Source: Tamaricihabitans halophyticus (GTDB lineage Bacteria > Actinomycetota > Actinomycetes > Mycobacteriales > Pseudonocardiaceae). Taken from it: a stretch of DNA of 64,000 nt. The position numbers and the translations under genes are program-made. Of the stretch, positions 9,350 to 18,600 are shown one piece after another; position 1 is the stretch's first letter; the number at the start of each line of letters is the position of its first letter. The notes beneath the pieces are model-generated. The model was not told where the DNA came from. It made no database searches and was given only the letters and a program-made list of their open reading frames with translations. The stretch spans positions 930,001 through 994,000 of the forward strand of contig NZ_SLXQ01000001.1 of the NCBI RefSeq assembly GCF_004340875.1. The letters run 5' to 3'.

Positions 9350-10245
9350 CCCCGGTCACCGTCCCCGGCCGCATAGTGCCGCAGGAACAGCTCCTCCAGT
9401 GTCGGCGGCTGGCTGACCAGGCTGCGCACGCCGACTTTGGTAAGCGCGGCAAGGGATTCGTCGAGCGCGGCCGTGTCCACATCGAAGCTCACCTGGCTGC
9501 CGTCGACACGTAGATTGTGCACACTGGGTAGCTCGGCAAGGCCGTTCGGGGATCCAGCCAACTCGGCGATGATGCTCGTCCTGGTCAGGTGGCGCAGTTC
9601 GGCAAGGGTGCCGGTCTCCACCGTCTTGCCAAGTCGGATGATGCTCACCCGCTGGCAGAGCGCTTCCACCTCGGCCAGGATGTGACTGGACAGCAGGACG
9701 GTCCTGCCCTGCTGGCGCTCCGCGCGAATCACCTCGCGGAAACTCTCCTCCATCAGTGGATCGAGGCCGGCGGTTGGTTCGTCGAGCACCAGAAGTTCCA
9801 CATTGGACGAAAGCGCTGCGACGATCGCCACCTTCTGCCGGTTGCCCTTGGAGTAGGCGCGCCCCTTCTTCGTCGGGTCGAGGTCGAACCGGTCGAGTAG
9901 GTCCTTGCGGCGGCGTTCATCCAGCCCACCGCGCAGCCGCCCGAGCAGATCGATCGCCTCACCTCCGGAGAGGTTGGGCCACATGGTGACATCGCCAGGC
10001 ACATAGGCGAGCCGGCGATGTAGTTGCGCCGACTCGCGCCAGGGGTCACCGCCAAGCAGCTCGACAGAGCCGCCGTCGGCACGCAGCAGACCGAGCAGGA
10101 TCCGGATCGTGGTCGATTTGCCCGAACCGTTCGGCCCGAGGAAGCCATGCACCTCGCCGGTAGCCACGGAGAGGTCCAGCCCGTTCAGCGCTCTGGTCGC
10201 GCCAAAGGATTTCGTTAATCCGCGCACCTGAATCGCCTCGGTCAT
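9346..10245 (-). CDS. ABC exporter ATP-binding protein
   Basis: 299 residues from ATG 10245; the longer open frame back to 10614 would overlap the divergent regulator and is rejected. Walker [10 protein letters not shown] at 37-45, signature-like YSKGNRQK at 132-139 and Walker B ELLVLDEP at 151-158 are all present; the signature is the variant SKGNRQ form usual in drug-exporter ATPases. About 70 residues follow the nucleotide domain (DRRA-type C-terminal extension). It powers the 12-TM permease. The 5' region shares a palindrome with the MarR gene. Confidence 0.9.
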   Translation of the reverse strand: MTEAIQVRGLTKSFGATRALNGLDLSVATGEVHGFLGPNGSGKSTTIRILLGLLRADGGSVELLGGDPWRESAQLHRRLAYVPGDVTMWPNLSGGEAIDLLGRLRGGLDERRRKDLLDRFDLDPTKKGRAYSKGNRQKVAIVAALSSNVELLVLDEPTAGLDPLMEESFREVIRAERQQGRTVLLSSHILAEVEALCQRVSIIRLGKTVETGTLAELRHLTRTSIIAELAGSPNGLAELPSVHNLRVDGSQVSFDVDTAALDESLAALTKVGVRSLVSQPPTLEELFLRHYAAGDGDRG

Positions 10246-10254
10246 GACATTGAA

Positions 10255-10270
10255 TGTAACGTCCTTTACA
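10255..10270 (+). promoter_or_regulatory. Candidate MarR operator in divergent promoter
   Basis: TGTAA (10255-10259) and TTACA (10266-10270) form an inverted repeat with a 6-base spacer, flanked by further ACATTG/CAATGT symmetry. It sits 10 bases before the ATPase start and 65 before the MarR gene start, so one site could control both directions. Confidence 0.6.
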
Positions 10271-10335
10271 ATGTTGTGAAATAAAGAAAATATATGGATT
10301 GACCGGGCAAACGGGATACGGAGAAGGTTAACCAG

Positions 10336-10809
10336 ATGGCCAGCGACCAGCACGAGCGGCGGCGATTTGTGGAGAATGCGGCATTGTTGCTCAGCGACGC
10401 CGGCTTTCCCCGAATGCCGGCGCGGGTGTTCAGTGCGGTGCTTGCCTCCGAACCGGGCAGCCTGACCGCCGCGGAGATCGCGGAATTCCTGCAAGTCAGT
10501 CCGGCCGCCGTATCCGGCGCGGTGCGCTACCTGACCCAGATCCAGATGCTCAACCGGGAACGCACCCCAGGTGAACGGCGCGACCACTACAGCGTGCTGG
10601 ATAACCAGTGGCATCAGATGTTCCTGGATCGAGACCAGATACTCGACGCATGGGCCACCCGGCTGGCCGAGGGAATCGACGTGGTCGGCCCGGACACCGC
10701 GGCCGGTACGCGGTTGCGGGAGACCGCGGAGTTCCTCGAGTACCTTGGCAAGGAACTCACCACGATCTACGAACGCTGGGCGGCCAGCCGAGGCTCCGCG
10801 ACCGACTGA
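10336..10809 (+). CDS. MarR/GbsR-family transcriptional regulator
   Basis: 157 residues. The winged helix is visible as [25 protein letters not shown] followed by the wing [13 protein letters not shown]; flanking helices give the dimerisation part. GbsR-like members of this group regulate transport genes and bind small ligands. It is transcribed away from the two-gene ABC exporter across a 90-bp region with a palindrome, the classic layout of a local repressor. The start ATG 10336 follows GGAGAAGG with normal spacing. Confidence 0.85.
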   Translation: MASDQHERRRFVENAALLLSDAGFPRMPARVFSAVLASEPGSLTAAEIAEFLQVSPAAVSGAVRYLTQIQMLNRERTPGERRDHYSVLDNQWHQMFLDRDQILDAWATRLAEGIDVVGPDTAAGTRLRETAEFLEYLGKELTTIYERWAASRGSATD

Positions 10810-10895
10810 CCGGCCGCGCTGCGCGCTATGTCGGATTTCCGGTAAACAGGTGCTGTGCGCCCGGTGGGGCGCGTGGATCTGTCGACGGAGGATGG

Positions 10896-12557
10896 ATGAC
10901 CGACCAGCCGGACACCGTAGCGACGCTCGGTGCGCAACTACAGGATGCCCAGTTCACCACGGAGCCGATCGGCGCGACCCTGCTCGGCGTGCCTGGCTAC
11001 GACGACCAGCTTGGCGATCCCAGCGCCGCCGCCGAAGCCGAGATCCGCGCCCGGCTGGTGGATATCCGGGATCGAGCACGGGCGCTGCCAGCGCAGCCGG
11101 CGGATGCGGTTTCCCATGCGGTGTTGCTCCAGCAGGCCGAGGCAGCCATCGAACAGCTGGATGCCCGCCTGACCGAATACACCATCGCGGCACAGTTCTG
11201 GGCGCCCGCTACCCGGGTGGCCTACCTGGCGCCGATGGCCCCGCTTTCCACCGCACAGCGCGCCAGGGACTATCTGGCCAGGCTTGCCGGCATCCCGGAC
11301 TACCTGACGGCACTGGCCGAACGGCACCGGGAGGGGCTGGCCGCCGGACGGACACCCATCGCACATCTGGTTCGCGGCACGATCGACTACTTCGGCAGGT
11401 ACCTTGCCGCGCCGCAGGACGACCCATTCACCAAGCCGCGGCCACAGGAAGGCGACCCCGCCGCGTTCGCGAACCAGCGGGACCAACTGCTCAGCGAACT
11501 CGTCCGGCCGGCCTTCGCGAACTATTGCCGGGTACTCGCCGAGGAGATCGAACCGCACGCGCGGGACAAGGACAGGACCGGGCTGTGCTGGTTGCCGGAC
11601 GGCGAGGCCAGCTACGCGGCGATGATCCGGGTGCACACCACGACCGAACGCACCGCCGACGAGCTGCATCAAACCGGCCTGGACATCATCGCGGGGCTGA
11701 CCGAGGAATACGCCGAGGTTGGCGAGCGGGTATTCGGCACGAGAGACCAAGCGGAGATCTTCCGCCGGCTCCGCGAGGACCCCGCGCTGCGCTGGTCCAA
11801 CGCGGCGGAAATACTCGCGGGGGCGCGTAAGGCGATCGAGAAGGCGGAGGCGGAAGCGCCCCGCTGGTTCGGCCGGCTTCCCGTGCAGCGCTGCCAGGTC
11901 GAGGCCATCCCGGACAGCGAGGCACCTGGCGCGCCCGCGGCGTACTACGTGGAGCCGGCCCTGGATGGCACCCGGCCGGGCACCTACTTCGCGAACACGC
12001 ACCTGGCGACCGAGCGGGACCGCTTTACGAGCGAGGTCATCGCCTTCCATGAGGCGGTACCCGGCCACCATTTTCAGCTTTCCCTAGCCGGTGAGCTCAC
12101 TGAGCTGCCGCTGTTCCGCAAGACGGCTTCGGTGAATGCCTACACCGAGGGTTGGGGGCTCTACAGCGAACGGCTCGCCGACGAGATGGGCCTGTACAGC
12201 AGCGATCTCGACCGGCTCGGCATGCTCGCCGAAGATTCGCTGCGCGCCGCCCGGCTGGTCGCCGATACCGGGCTGCACGCGAAGGGATGGACTCGCCAGC
12301 AGACGGTGGATTTCATGGTGGCGAACACGCCGACCGCGCAGGTGGATATCGAGTCCGAGGTCGATCGGTACATGTCCTATCCGGGGCAGGCCCTGGCGTA
12401 CATGGTTGGTCGGCTGGAGATCCAGCGGGCCAGGGCGCGGGCCGAGGAACGACTCGGGGCGCGCTTCGATATCCGCGCGTTCCACGATCTGGTGCTCGGC
12501 AACGGTCCGCTGCCGCTGACGGTGTTGCACGATCAGGTGGCCGCCTGGACGCCCTGA
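10896..12557 (+). CDS. DUF885 family zinc peptidase-like protein
   Basis: 553 residues. HEAVPGHH at residues 385-392 (bases 12048-12071) is the HEXXH-like motif of the DUF885 group, followed by [19 protein letters not shown] about 30 residues later, which supplies the third metal ligand. No signal peptide is evident, so it is probably cytoplasmic. ATG 10896 is preceded by GGAG; an ATG at 10892 is in another frame. Members are usually annotated as hydrolases without known substrate. It appears monocistronic. A longer open frame upstream has no coding support. Confidence 0.85.
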   Translation: MTDQPDTVATLGAQLQDAQFTTEPIGATLLGVPGYDDQLGDPSAAAEAEIRARLVDIRDRARALPAQPADAVSHAVLLQQAEAAIEQLDARLTEYTIAAQFWAPATRVAYLAPMAPLSTAQRARDYLARLAGIPDYLTALAERHREGLAAGRTPIAHLVRGTIDYFGRYLAAPQDDPFTKPRPQEGDPAAFANQRDQLLSELVRPAFANYCRVLAEEIEPHARDKDRTGLCWLPDGEASYAAMIRVHTTTERTADELHQTGLDIIAGLTEEYAEVGERVFGTRDQAEIFRRLREDPALRWSNAAEILAGARKAIEKAEAEAPRWFGRLPVQRCQVEAIPDSEAPGAPAAYYVEPALDGTRPGTYFANTHLATERDRFTSEVIAFHEAVPGHHFQLSLAGELTELPLFRKTASVNAYTEGWGLYSERLADEMGLYSSDLDRLGMLAEDSLRAARLVADTGLHAKGWTRQQTVDFMVANTPTAQVDIESEVDRYMSYPGQALAYMVGRLEIQRARARAEERLGARFDIRAFHDLVLGNGPLPLTVLHDQVAAWTP

Positions 12558-12659
12558 CCGCGTTCCTTGGGATACTTGCGGTTACGGAGCGCAGCCGTGG
12601 GCCGCGAGCTGGCCCCGAATGATGCCGGGCGGGCAACTGTGTCAGGACACTAGAATGTG

Positions 12660-12677
12660 GGTATCCGGCGAGATACC
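12660..12677 (+). promoter_or_regulatory. Inverted repeat in promoter of small antitoxin-like gene
   Basis: GGTATC (12660-12665) and GATACC (12672-12677) form a 6-bp inverted repeat 23 bases before the next start. TAGAAT at 12651-12656 resembles a -10 box, which would put the repeat over the transcription start region. Confidence 0.35.
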
Positions 12678-12700
12678 AGCCAATCATTGAGGAGTGCCAG

Positions 12701-12940
12701 ATGGGTATCGATTTCAACGAATTGAAAAACAAGGCACAGAAGGCGGCCGAGGCCGCCCGAACCAAGGCCGGCGAACACACCGACAAATTAGATAAGGCCG
12801 CGGATTACGCAAAAACGAAATTCCATGGGCAATCGGACAAAATTGATGGCGCGGTAGGCAAGGCAAAGGAATTCCTCCGCAACGACAAGGATGGCGGAGC
12901 CGACGGCGGTACAGATGGCGGCCAGCCGAAGAACTCCTAG
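12701..12940 (+). CDS. MT0933/Rv0909-like antitoxin-family protein
   Basis: 79 residues, Lys- and Ala-rich with helical repeats (KNKAQKAAEAARTKAGEHTDKLDKAA is the pattern, shown here in part: AARTKAGEHTDKLDKAAD). The family (MT0933_antitox) includes Rv0909, proposed partner of toxin Rv0910. No toxin gene lies next to it, so it may be a solitary member with another role. The coding sequence is clearly more AT-rich than its neighbours. The ATG follows GAGGAG at good spacing. It overlaps the end of the convergent tyrA gene by 4 bp. Confidence 0.65.
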   Translation: MGIDFNELKNKAQKAAEAARTKAGEHTDKLDKAADYAKTKFHGQSDKIDGAVGKAKEFLRNDKDGGADGGTDGGQPKNS

Positions 12941-13920
12941 GGCGCCGGATCCGCCGCGGGGACCTGGCCGAATGCCGTGGTGCCGTCCACCGCGGTGATT
13001 CGGCCACCCTGGCTACCAAGTGCGGCCAGCGCGGCATGCGCGCCCGGCGCGCCCAGATCGATCCGCAGCTGCGCGGACCTCGCCTGCCGTGCCGCGTCAA
13101 ATGCCCGCCGGCCGCGATGTCCCTCGCCGATCGTCGCGCCAAGCGATCCGGTGGAAGCGAGCGCGCCGCGTGCGGCACCCAGCTTGCCGAGCGCATCGTC
13201 CACAACAGACAGTAAAGCCGTCCCGTTTCCCTCGCACATCGCGCGAACCAGCTCCGGGTCGCTGCCTGCCACCCTGGTGCCGTCCGCGAAGGAACCGGCG
13301 GCGAGCGATAGCGCAAGCGGGCCACCGGCCGCGCCAACGGAGGCAAGAACAGCGGCAAGCAGATGCGGCAGATGCGAGATCCTGGCCACCGCGGCGTCGT
13401 GCTCCGCGCCGGCGACCGGCACAACCTCGGCGCCACAGGCCAGCGCCAGGGCAGCAACTTCGCGCCATACCGCCAGATCGCTGGTTTCGTCCACTGTGGC
13501 CACCCAGGCTGCACCATGGAACAACTCGGCCGAACTCGCCGACCAGCCGGATTCAGCCGTGCCGGACATCGGATGCCCGCCGACGTAGTTGGCCGCTGGC
13601 ACGATCCGCCGAACGGAGTTCGCAACGGGCTCCTTCACGCTGACCACGTCGGTGAGCAAGCAGCGCGGCGCGTGCTCCGCGACCTGACGCAACACATCGT
13701 CCACGGCGAACAGCGGCACCGCCAGTACGACCAGCGCGTCCTCTTCCCGAGCGCGGCGTAACGCCTCGCCCAGATCCGCGGTGGCGGTGTAGCCAGCCGA
13801 GCTGGCCGCCTCGGCGTCCGCGACGTCCGCCGCGCCCCAGGCCGGCAAGCCAGCCGCCCGCGCGGCGCGCAGCACCGAACCGCCAATCAGCCCAAGTCCA
13901 AGGACACATATGGCACGCAC
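12937..13920 (-). CDS. tyrA: Prephenate dehydrogenase
   Basis: 327 residues. The Rossmann nucleotide motif GLGLIGGS is at residues 8-15, and GGHPMSGTAESG carries the conserved His-Pro-Met of prephenate/arogenate dehydrogenases. It oxidises prephenate to 4-hydroxyphenylpyruvate with NAD for tyrosine synthesis. There is no ACT domain obvious at the C-terminus, so feedback by tyrosine is uncertain. Upstream is a 56-base gap to the M20 amidohydrolase gene on the same strand, so the two may share a transcript. Confidence 0.9.
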   Translation of the reverse strand: MRAICVLGLGLIGGSVLRAARAAGLPAWGAADVADAEAASSAGYTATADLGEALRRAREEDALVVLAVPLFAVDDVLRQVAEHAPRCLLTDVVSVKEPVANSVRRIVPAANYVGGHPMSGTAESGWSASSAELFHGAAWVATVDETSDLAVWREVAALALACGAEVVPVAGAEHDAAVARISHLPHLLAAVLASVGAAGGPLALSLAAGSFADGTRVAGSDPELVRAMCEGNGTALLSVVDDALGKLGAARGALASTGSLGATIGEGHRGRRAFDAARQARSAQLRIDLGAPGAHAALAALGSQGGRITAVDGTTAFGQVPAADPAP

Positions 13921-13976
13921 GCCGATATCCTCGCAGAACCGGCCAACCGCAGGGAAACCGCGGGCCGATCGGGACG

Positions 13977-15224
13977 TCAGCGCAGTGTGTCCAGCGCGTA
14001 GGCCGCGTACATGCTGACACCAGTGGCGAGGGCGGATTCATCGAAGCAGACCCGGTTGGAATGATTCGGCGCCGCGTCATCCGGCTGAACACCCGGCGGG
14101 CAGGCACCGATGAAGGCAAACGTACCCGGTACTTCCTGGAGCACGTAGGAGAAATCCTCACCGCCGAGTATCGGATCAGCCATCTGCTCCACATGCCGCT
14201 CGCCGAGCAGTCCGGTAGCGAGTCGACTCGCCCGATCCGTCGCACCGGGATCGTTCACGGTGACCGGGTAGCCGGTCGTCAGATTCACCTGCGCGGTGCA
14301 ACCGTGCGCGATCGCGACATGTTCACAGATCCGAGTCAGCTCGGCACGTAGCTGGGCCCTGGTTTCCTCGTTCAGCGTGCGGATCGTGCCCTGCAGCTCG
14401 GCGGTCTCCGGAATGATGTTCGTGGTGGTGCCAGCCGCGATCTTCGTGACGGATAGGACCGCTGGATCGAAGGCATCTACCCGCCTGGTAAGCGCGGTCT
14501 GTAGGGCGCCGACCATGTCGGCTGCCGCCGGCACCGGATCCACCGTGCGATGCGGCGCGGAGCCGTGACCACCTTTCCCCTGCACCGTGACCCGGAAATC
14601 GTCGGTCGAGGCCAGGATCGGTCCGGAACGAAAACACAGCGTGCCTGATTCCGCGCCCGAGGTGATGTGGAGCGCGAACGCGTCGGTTACTCGCGCGCCC
14701 GCGGCGTCGAGCACACCCTCATCGAGCATGTACCGCGCGCCGTGGTGCCCTTCCTCGCCCGGCTGGAACATGAAGACCACGCTGCCGGCAAGCGCGTCCC
14801 TGCGCGCGCTGAGCACGCGCGCCGCCGAGGCGAGCATCGCCACATGCGTATCGTGTCCACAAGCGTGCATCACGCCGTCCACTTGCGACGCGAATTGGAC
14901 TCCGGTCTCCTCGGTGAGCGGTAGCGCGTCCATATCGGCGCGCAGCAGTACCGTCGGCCCTGGCTTGCTGCCGCGCAGCACGCCAACCACCGAGGTGGTC
15001 GAGTCGCCAGTGGTCACCTCGATCGGCAGATCCGCAAGCACGGCAAGTATCGCGGCCTGCGTTTCCGGCAGCTGTAAGCCCAGCTCAGGGTTCTTGTGCA
15101 GGCGACGGCGCAGTGCGACGGTTTTCGGCTGGAGTGCCTTCGCCTCGCCGAGTAGTCCGGTGAAGCGGGCCTCGGTGGCTGGCTCGGTGACAACTGGCTG
15201 CGATGCGGTGTCTGCGGCGTTCAT
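13977..15224 (-). CDS. M20 family amidohydrolase (hippurate hydrolase-like)
   Basis: 415 residues starting at MNAADTAS. The longer frame to 15314 has no support. Metal-binding motifs HACGHDTHVAML and GEEGHHG are present, followed by the dimerisation domain (VTVQGKGGHGSAPH) and a C-terminal PILGGEDFSYVL. This is the M20D layout of N-acyl amino acid and hippurate hydrolases. No Shine-Dalgarno is visible before the start, so translation may be leaderless. Substrate not predictable; the location beside tyrA could be coincidental. Confidence 0.85.
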   Translation of the reverse strand: MNAADTASQPVVTEPATEARFTGLLGEAKALQPKTVALRRRLHKNPELGLQLPETQAAILAVLADLPIEVTTGDSTTSVVGVLRGSKPGPTVLLRADMDALPLTEETGVQFASQVDGVMHACGHDTHVAMLASAARVLSARRDALAGSVVFMFQPGEEGHHGARYMLDEGVLDAAGARVTDAFALHITSGAESGTLCFRSGPILASTDDFRVTVQGKGGHGSAPHRTVDPVPAAADMVGALQTALTRRVDAFDPAVLSVTKIAAGTTTNIIPETAELQGTIRTLNEETRAQLRAELTRICEHVAIAHGCTAQVNLTTGYPVTVNDPGATDRASRLATGLLGERHVEQMADPILGGEDFSYVLQEVPGTFAFIGACPPGVQPDDAAPNHSNRVCFDESALATGVSMYAAYALDTLR

Positions 15225-15370
15225 AGAATTGATACTGCACCCTGTCCGGCCCAGCGAAAAGCGCTCAACCAGGTCTTCGGCGTGGCGAATCAGTGTGTTG
15301 CGGGTGAGACACACGCCCGGAATTCCCGATTCGGCTTTCCGCAGGCGAGCGAGCCGAATACGGTGTTGCT

Positions 15371-15853
15371 ATGGCGCAGGAGGATGGCCTCGCGGGTTTC
15401 GCACTTGCCGTGGTCCGAGAAGACGGCAAGTGGCGGTGCGCGCCGCTGGAAAGTGGCGCGCTGAGCGATCTGGACCAGGCGATAACCGAGTTGCGCAAGA
15501 TCAGATCGACCGGGGCAACCTTCGGCATGCTCGCGGTCGACGACGAGTTCTTCGTGCTGCTTCGTCCCGGCCCCGGCGGGGTTTCGGTGCTGCTCTCGGA
15601 TGCCGCAGCGGCGCTCGACTACGACGTGGCCGCCGATGTGCTCGACCTGTTGCGGGTAGACCCACCGGACGAGGACGACGAGACCGTCTGGCTGGAGGGG
15701 GATCTGGAGATCCTTGCCGATCTTGGCATGCCGAGTGGCGAGTTGCAGGTGATCGCCGATGAGGTCGAGCTCTTCCCTGACGAGCAGCTGCAGATGATCG
15801 CGCAGCGCTGCGGCTTCGTGGATCAGTTCCGCGAGTACCTGGACAGCGCGTAG
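15371..15853 (+). CDS. tRNA adenosine deaminase-associated protein
   Basis: 160 residues of the actinobacterial family always found beside tadA. Visible family features are the N-terminal GFALAVVREDGKW, the GPGGVSVLLSDAAAALDYDVA stretch in its core, a DDEDE-rich linker, and a C-terminal helical end (LIAQRCGF-type: MIAQRCGFVDQFREYL). The next gene starts only 5 bases after its stop. Its biochemical role is unknown; context suggests it assists or regulates TadA. Confidence 0.85.
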   Translation: MAQEDGLAGFALAVVREDGKWRCAPLESGALSDLDQAITELRKIRSTGATFGMLAVDDEFFVLLRPGPGGVSVLLSDAAAALDYDVAADVLDLLRVDPPDEDDETVWLEGDLEILADLGMPSGELQVIADEVELFPDEQLQMIAQRCGFVDQFREYLDSA

Positions 15854-15858
15854 CGGCC

Positions 15859-16341
15859 GTGTTCGACCCGCGAGTGGCCGCGCCCGAACTGGTCGGCGAG
15901 GCGTTGGTGGTTGCGCGCGATTCGCTGACACATGGGGATGTGCCGATCGGCGCGGTGGTGTACGGCCCGGACGGCACGCGGCTTGCCGCCGCCTGTAACA
16001 GCAGGGAAGCCTCCGGTGACCCGACGGCGCATGCCGAGGTGTTGGCGCTGCGCGCGGCGGCCCGCGCGTATGGCGACGGCTGGCGGCTGACCGGTTGCAC
16101 CTTGGCGGTGACCGTTGAGCCCTGCACGATGTGCGCGGGGGCGGCCGTGCTGGCCCGGATCGAGCACCTGGTTTTCGGCGCGTGGGAACCGCGTACCGGT
16201 GCCGTGGGGTCGCTCTGGGACGTGGTCCGCGACCAACGGTTGAACCACCGGCCCGAGGTGCGTGGCGGCGTCCGGGCCGAGGAATGCGCGGGTTTGTTGG
16301 CCGAATTCTTCGCGACACGCCGAACTGGTTCCGGACCGTGA
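15859..16341 (+). CDS. tadA: tRNA-specific adenosine deaminase
   Basis: 160 residues from GTG 15859. Zinc ligands and catalytic Glu are HAE at 58-60 and PCTMC at 88-92, the cytidine-deaminase fold signature; GDVPIGAVVY lies upstream as expected. It converts A34 to inosine in tRNA-Arg(ACG). It is translationally close to the associated gene. No fusion or truncation is seen; the C-terminus ends RRTGSGP after the standard LLAEFF helix. Confidence 0.9.
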   Translation: MFDPRVAAPELVGEALVVARDSLTHGDVPIGAVVYGPDGTRLAAACNSREASGDPTAHAEVLALRAAARAYGDGWRLTGCTLAVTVEPCTMCAGAAVLARIEHLVFGAWEPRTGAVGSLWDVVRDQRLNHRPEVRGGVRAEECAGLLAEFFATRRTGSGP

Positions 16342-16421
16342 CGTAATTCCCAGCTCAGAAATATTGTGGCAACGCGGTTTTTCAGTTCCACTTGTAGTGA
16401 TGTCTAATGGGTTTCTCGGGT

Positions 16422-16449
16422 GCTCCGCCGGTTCACCGGGCGGCGGAGC
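16422..16449 (+). terminator. Leader hairpin before sigma-factor gene
   Basis: GCTCCGCCG (16422-16430) and CGGCGGAGC (16441-16449) form a perfect 9-bp stem with a 10-base loop, 30 bases before the sigma-factor ATG. It could be a terminator/attenuator of upstream transcription or part of the leader. No T-run follows. Confidence 0.4.
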
Positions 16450-16478
16450 CGCAGCGGATATCCGTCTGGGGGCAAGTT

Positions 16479-17111
16479 ATGCGCGATTCGCGTGACCTGC
16501 CAAAAGCCGCCTTGACGACAGCCGTACTCGAGCCAACTCGCGAAGAATTGTCCGACGATATTATCCCTGATAGCGAATTGGCCGAACGCACAGCCAATGG
16601 CGAGAGTTCCGCATTTAGCGCTTTACACGAGCGATACTTCGGGCCGATCTGCCGGATGGCGATGCGGATGCTCGGGGACCAAGCCGAGGCCGAGGACATC
16701 ACCCAGGAGGTTTTCCTGATCGCCTGGCGCCGGATCGGCGATCTGGATGAGCCGGGTGCAATTGGTGGCTGGCTGTACCGGGTTGCCCGACGACGCTGCC
16801 TGCTCGCCATCCGGCTTGCCCGTCGCCAGCAGATGGCAACGGCCGACGATCTGTCGGGTGGCCACCCGGTCGCGGCGGCACGGTCGGTTGATCCGGTCGC
16901 GCGGGCGGAGATCGAGGCCTGCGCGCGTGACCTTGAGCGCGAGCTGGCCGAGTTGACCCGGCAACAGCAGGCCGTCTGGCTACTTGTCGAGGTGGATGGC
17001 TTCTCCTACGTCGAGGTCGCGCAGGCGCTTGGGCTCAGTCAACAGGCGGTACGCAGCACGATGACCCGGATCCGAACCCAGCTCGCCAAGTCGATGCGCG
17101 CCTGGCGGTGA
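16479..17111 (+). CDS. ECF/sigma-70 family RNA polymerase sigma factor
   Basis: 210 residues from ATG 16479, preceded by GGGGG. An in-frame ATG at 16407 would translate through a strong hairpin and is less likely. Region 2 is seen as YFGPICRMAMRMLGDQAEAEDITQEVFLIAW, here cited as the sub-motif DQAEAEDITQEVFLIAW. Region 4 is QQAVWLLVEVDGFSYVEVAQ with a helix-turn-helix LGLSQQAVRSTMTRIR. No anti-sigma gene follows; the next feature is a tRNA. The first 40 residues are unusually acidic/AT-rich in codons. Regulon unknown. Confidence 0.85.
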   Translation: MRDSRDLPKAALTTAVLEPTREELSDDIIPDSELAERTANGESSAFSALHERYFGPICRMAMRMLGDQAEAEDITQEVFLIAWRRIGDLDEPGAIGGWLYRVARRRCLLAIRLARRQQMATADDLSGGHPVAAARSVDPVARAEIEACARDLERELAELTRQQQAVWLLVEVDGFSYVEVAQALGLSQQAVRSTMTRIRTQLAKSMRAWR

Positions 17112-17165
17112 CGGCTGCCCCGGGGGTTGTCCGGGCCGATCCACCGGTCAGGTAGCCTTTCCGGC

Positions 17166-17250
17166 GGTAGCGTGTCCGAGCGGCCGAAGGAGCTCGCCTC
17201 GAAAGCGAGTGTGGTGCAAGCCACCGTGGGTTCGAATCCCACCGCTACCG
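17166..17250 (+). tRNA. tRNA-Ser(CGA), AICE integration target
   Basis: The acceptor arms GGTAGCG (17166-17172) and CGCTACC (17243-17249) pair. The anticodon loop CTCGAAA has CGA at 17200-17202, and the long variable arm is typical for serine. No CCA is encoded. The 3' half is duplicated at 34664-34720, showing that an element has integrated here and rebuilt the tRNA end. Confidence 0.95.
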
Positions 17251-17253
17251 CTC
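17197..17253 (+). repeat. attL core repeat (tRNA 3' end)
   Basis: Identical over 57 bp to 34664-34720. After one mismatch (17254) another 14 bp match (17255-17268). The crossover lies somewhere inside the shared anticodon-loop to 3'-end segment. Confidence 0.92.
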
Positions 17254-17256
17254 GCT

Positions 17257-17322
17257 GACCAGGGCGTTCGAGCGCAAGCGACTTAGCTCGCTGAAGCGGC
17301 CGAACACCCTGGTCTCATTTTT
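17257..17322 (+). terminator. tRNA terminator supplied by the element
   Basis: GACCAGGGCGTTCG (17257-17270) pairs with CGAACACCCTGGTC (17301-17314) with one mismatch; an inner CGAGC/GCTCG stem lies between, and TCATTTTT follows. It replaces the original tRNA terminator, now found at 34724-34760. Confidence 0.7.
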
Positions 17323-17331
17323 GGTCTCATT
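17310..17331 (+). repeat. Paired TGGTCTCATT, left end
   Basis: Two copies (17310-17319 and 17322-17331) spaced 12 bp start to start. The same pair with identical spacing occurs at 34539-34560 near the right end. These may be integrase arm-type binding sites. Confidence 0.55.
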
Positions 17332-18589
17332 AGCCCGCGTTCGGCGGTTCCTCTGGCAGCCCTAGCGCGGTTGGTTCGTCCCATAGATGCCCGGCCACCT
17401 GATCCGCGATCGCCTGCCGGATCGGGTCGGTAAGGTGCTGATAGCGGGCGGCCATAGCCGAGTTAGACCAGCCCATCACACCCTGCGCTGCTCGGTGGTT
17501 GACGCCCAGTTCGAGGAGCACCGTTGCCGCCGTATGCCGCGCATCGTGCAATCGCGCATCTCGCACCCCAGCCTTCGCTAGCAGCTCCTTCCAGTGACTC
17601 CAATCAGTACGAAGCTGGATCTTGTGCCCCAGCTCGTCCAGGAAGATCCAGCCCTCCCCGTTCCAGAGCTCGCCAGCCTCCGCACGTTCTGCGTCTTGCT
17701 CGGCTCGGTGCCGCGTAAGCTCAGCAACCAGGGGCGCCGGAAGTCCGATGGTTCGGCGACCTGCTTTCGATTTCGTGTCCTTGGTGTCAGGACGTGTATT
17801 GATCTTCTGTGGGCAGAACCCGGGTTGCTTTCGACCACAGGACCCCGCGCACCCATGCTTGTACTTTGGACGCAGCCGGGTCCGCCGCACGCGTATTTTC
17901 TGTTCCTGAAAATTCACGTCGGACCATTTCAGTCCAAGTGCTTCACCTTGCCGAAGACCGAGCGCGATGGCTATCACCCAACGTGTGGAGTTCCGGTATT
18001 GGCGCGCTGTACTGAATAGCCTCCTGATCTCGTCATTGGTGAATGGCTCGACTTCGTCATCATCAGGCGCGGGGGCCTTAGCGATCTTCGCTGGATTCTT
18101 TGAGATGAACTCACGATTCACGGCCTCATTCAACGCGGTACGGATTGTGCGATGTACCTGATGAACCGTTCCAGCCCGGGCGCCCCCAGCAAGCATCTTC
18201 CGGTAAAGAGCCTCCAAGTGGTTCGCTCGCAGCCGCTTCAACCTGTGCTTACCAACCCCGGCAGACAGGTGCTTAACGGCGTAGTAGTAAGCGTCCCAGC
18301 CGTTCTCGGTGGTGCTGAGCACTGATATGTCGTTCAGCCAGTAGTCAAGCCACCTTTCCACGGTCCACGAAGCGCCGGCCTTTTCAACACTCCCCTCGTC
18401 ACGCATCTTTTCTAGATCAGTAACCTTTTTCTCGACAACTTCAGGATCTTTGGAGCTGACATGTCGCCTGTCTGGATCTCCATTGTCTTTGACTCCGACT
18501 GTTACGCGGCCGTGCCAGCGCTCGTCACTGTCGCTCCAATAGATGGATGATTTACCATTTGCGGCACGTCCCTCTTTTTTGCGCGGCAT
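17330..18589 (-). CDS. int: Tyrosine site-specific integrase of the AICE
   Basis: 419 residues from ATG 18589 (GAGAAGG just upstream); a TTG at 18604 overlapping xis is the alternative. The N-terminal arm- and core-binding domains (to about residue 175) precede the catalytic domain with Arg213 (LGLRQGEALGL), Lys275 region, HDARH (348-352), Trp374 and the nucleophile Tyr383 (ARYQHLTD). A Cys cluster (CAGSCGRKQPGFC, about 242-254) is an insertion seen in actinomycete integrases. It should recombine attP with the tRNA-Ser gene. It reads toward attL, ending 77 bases from the repeat, as usual. Confidence 0.95.
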   Translation of the reverse strand: MPRKKEGRAANGKSSIYWSDSDERWHGRVTVGVKDNGDPDRRHVSSKDPEVVEKKVTDLEKMRDEGSVEKAGASWTVERWLDYWLNDISVLSTTENGWDAYYYAVKHLSAGVGKHRLKRLRANHLEALYRKMLAGGARAGTVHQVHRTIRTALNEAVNREFISKNPAKIAKAPAPDDDEVEPFTNDEIRRLFSTARQYRNSTRWVIAIALGLRQGEALGLKWSDVNFQEQKIRVRRTRLRPKYKHGCAGSCGRKQPGFCPQKINTRPDTKDTKSKAGRRTIGLPAPLVAELTRHRAEQDAERAEAGELWNGEGWIFLDELGHKIQLRTDWSHWKELLAKAGVRDARLHDARHTAATVLLELGVNHRAAQGVMGWSNSAMAARYQHLTDPIRQAIADQVAGHLWDEPTALGLPEEPPNAG

Positions 18590-18600
18590 CGAACCTTCTC

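Noticed and set aside
10938-12071. 377-residue minus-strand frame
   Set aside because: Antisense to the DUF885 gene without motif or ribosome site.
16407-16478. Upstream ATG for the sigma factor
   Set aside because: It would translate through a 9-bp perfect hairpin and lacks a ribosome site; 16479 is better.
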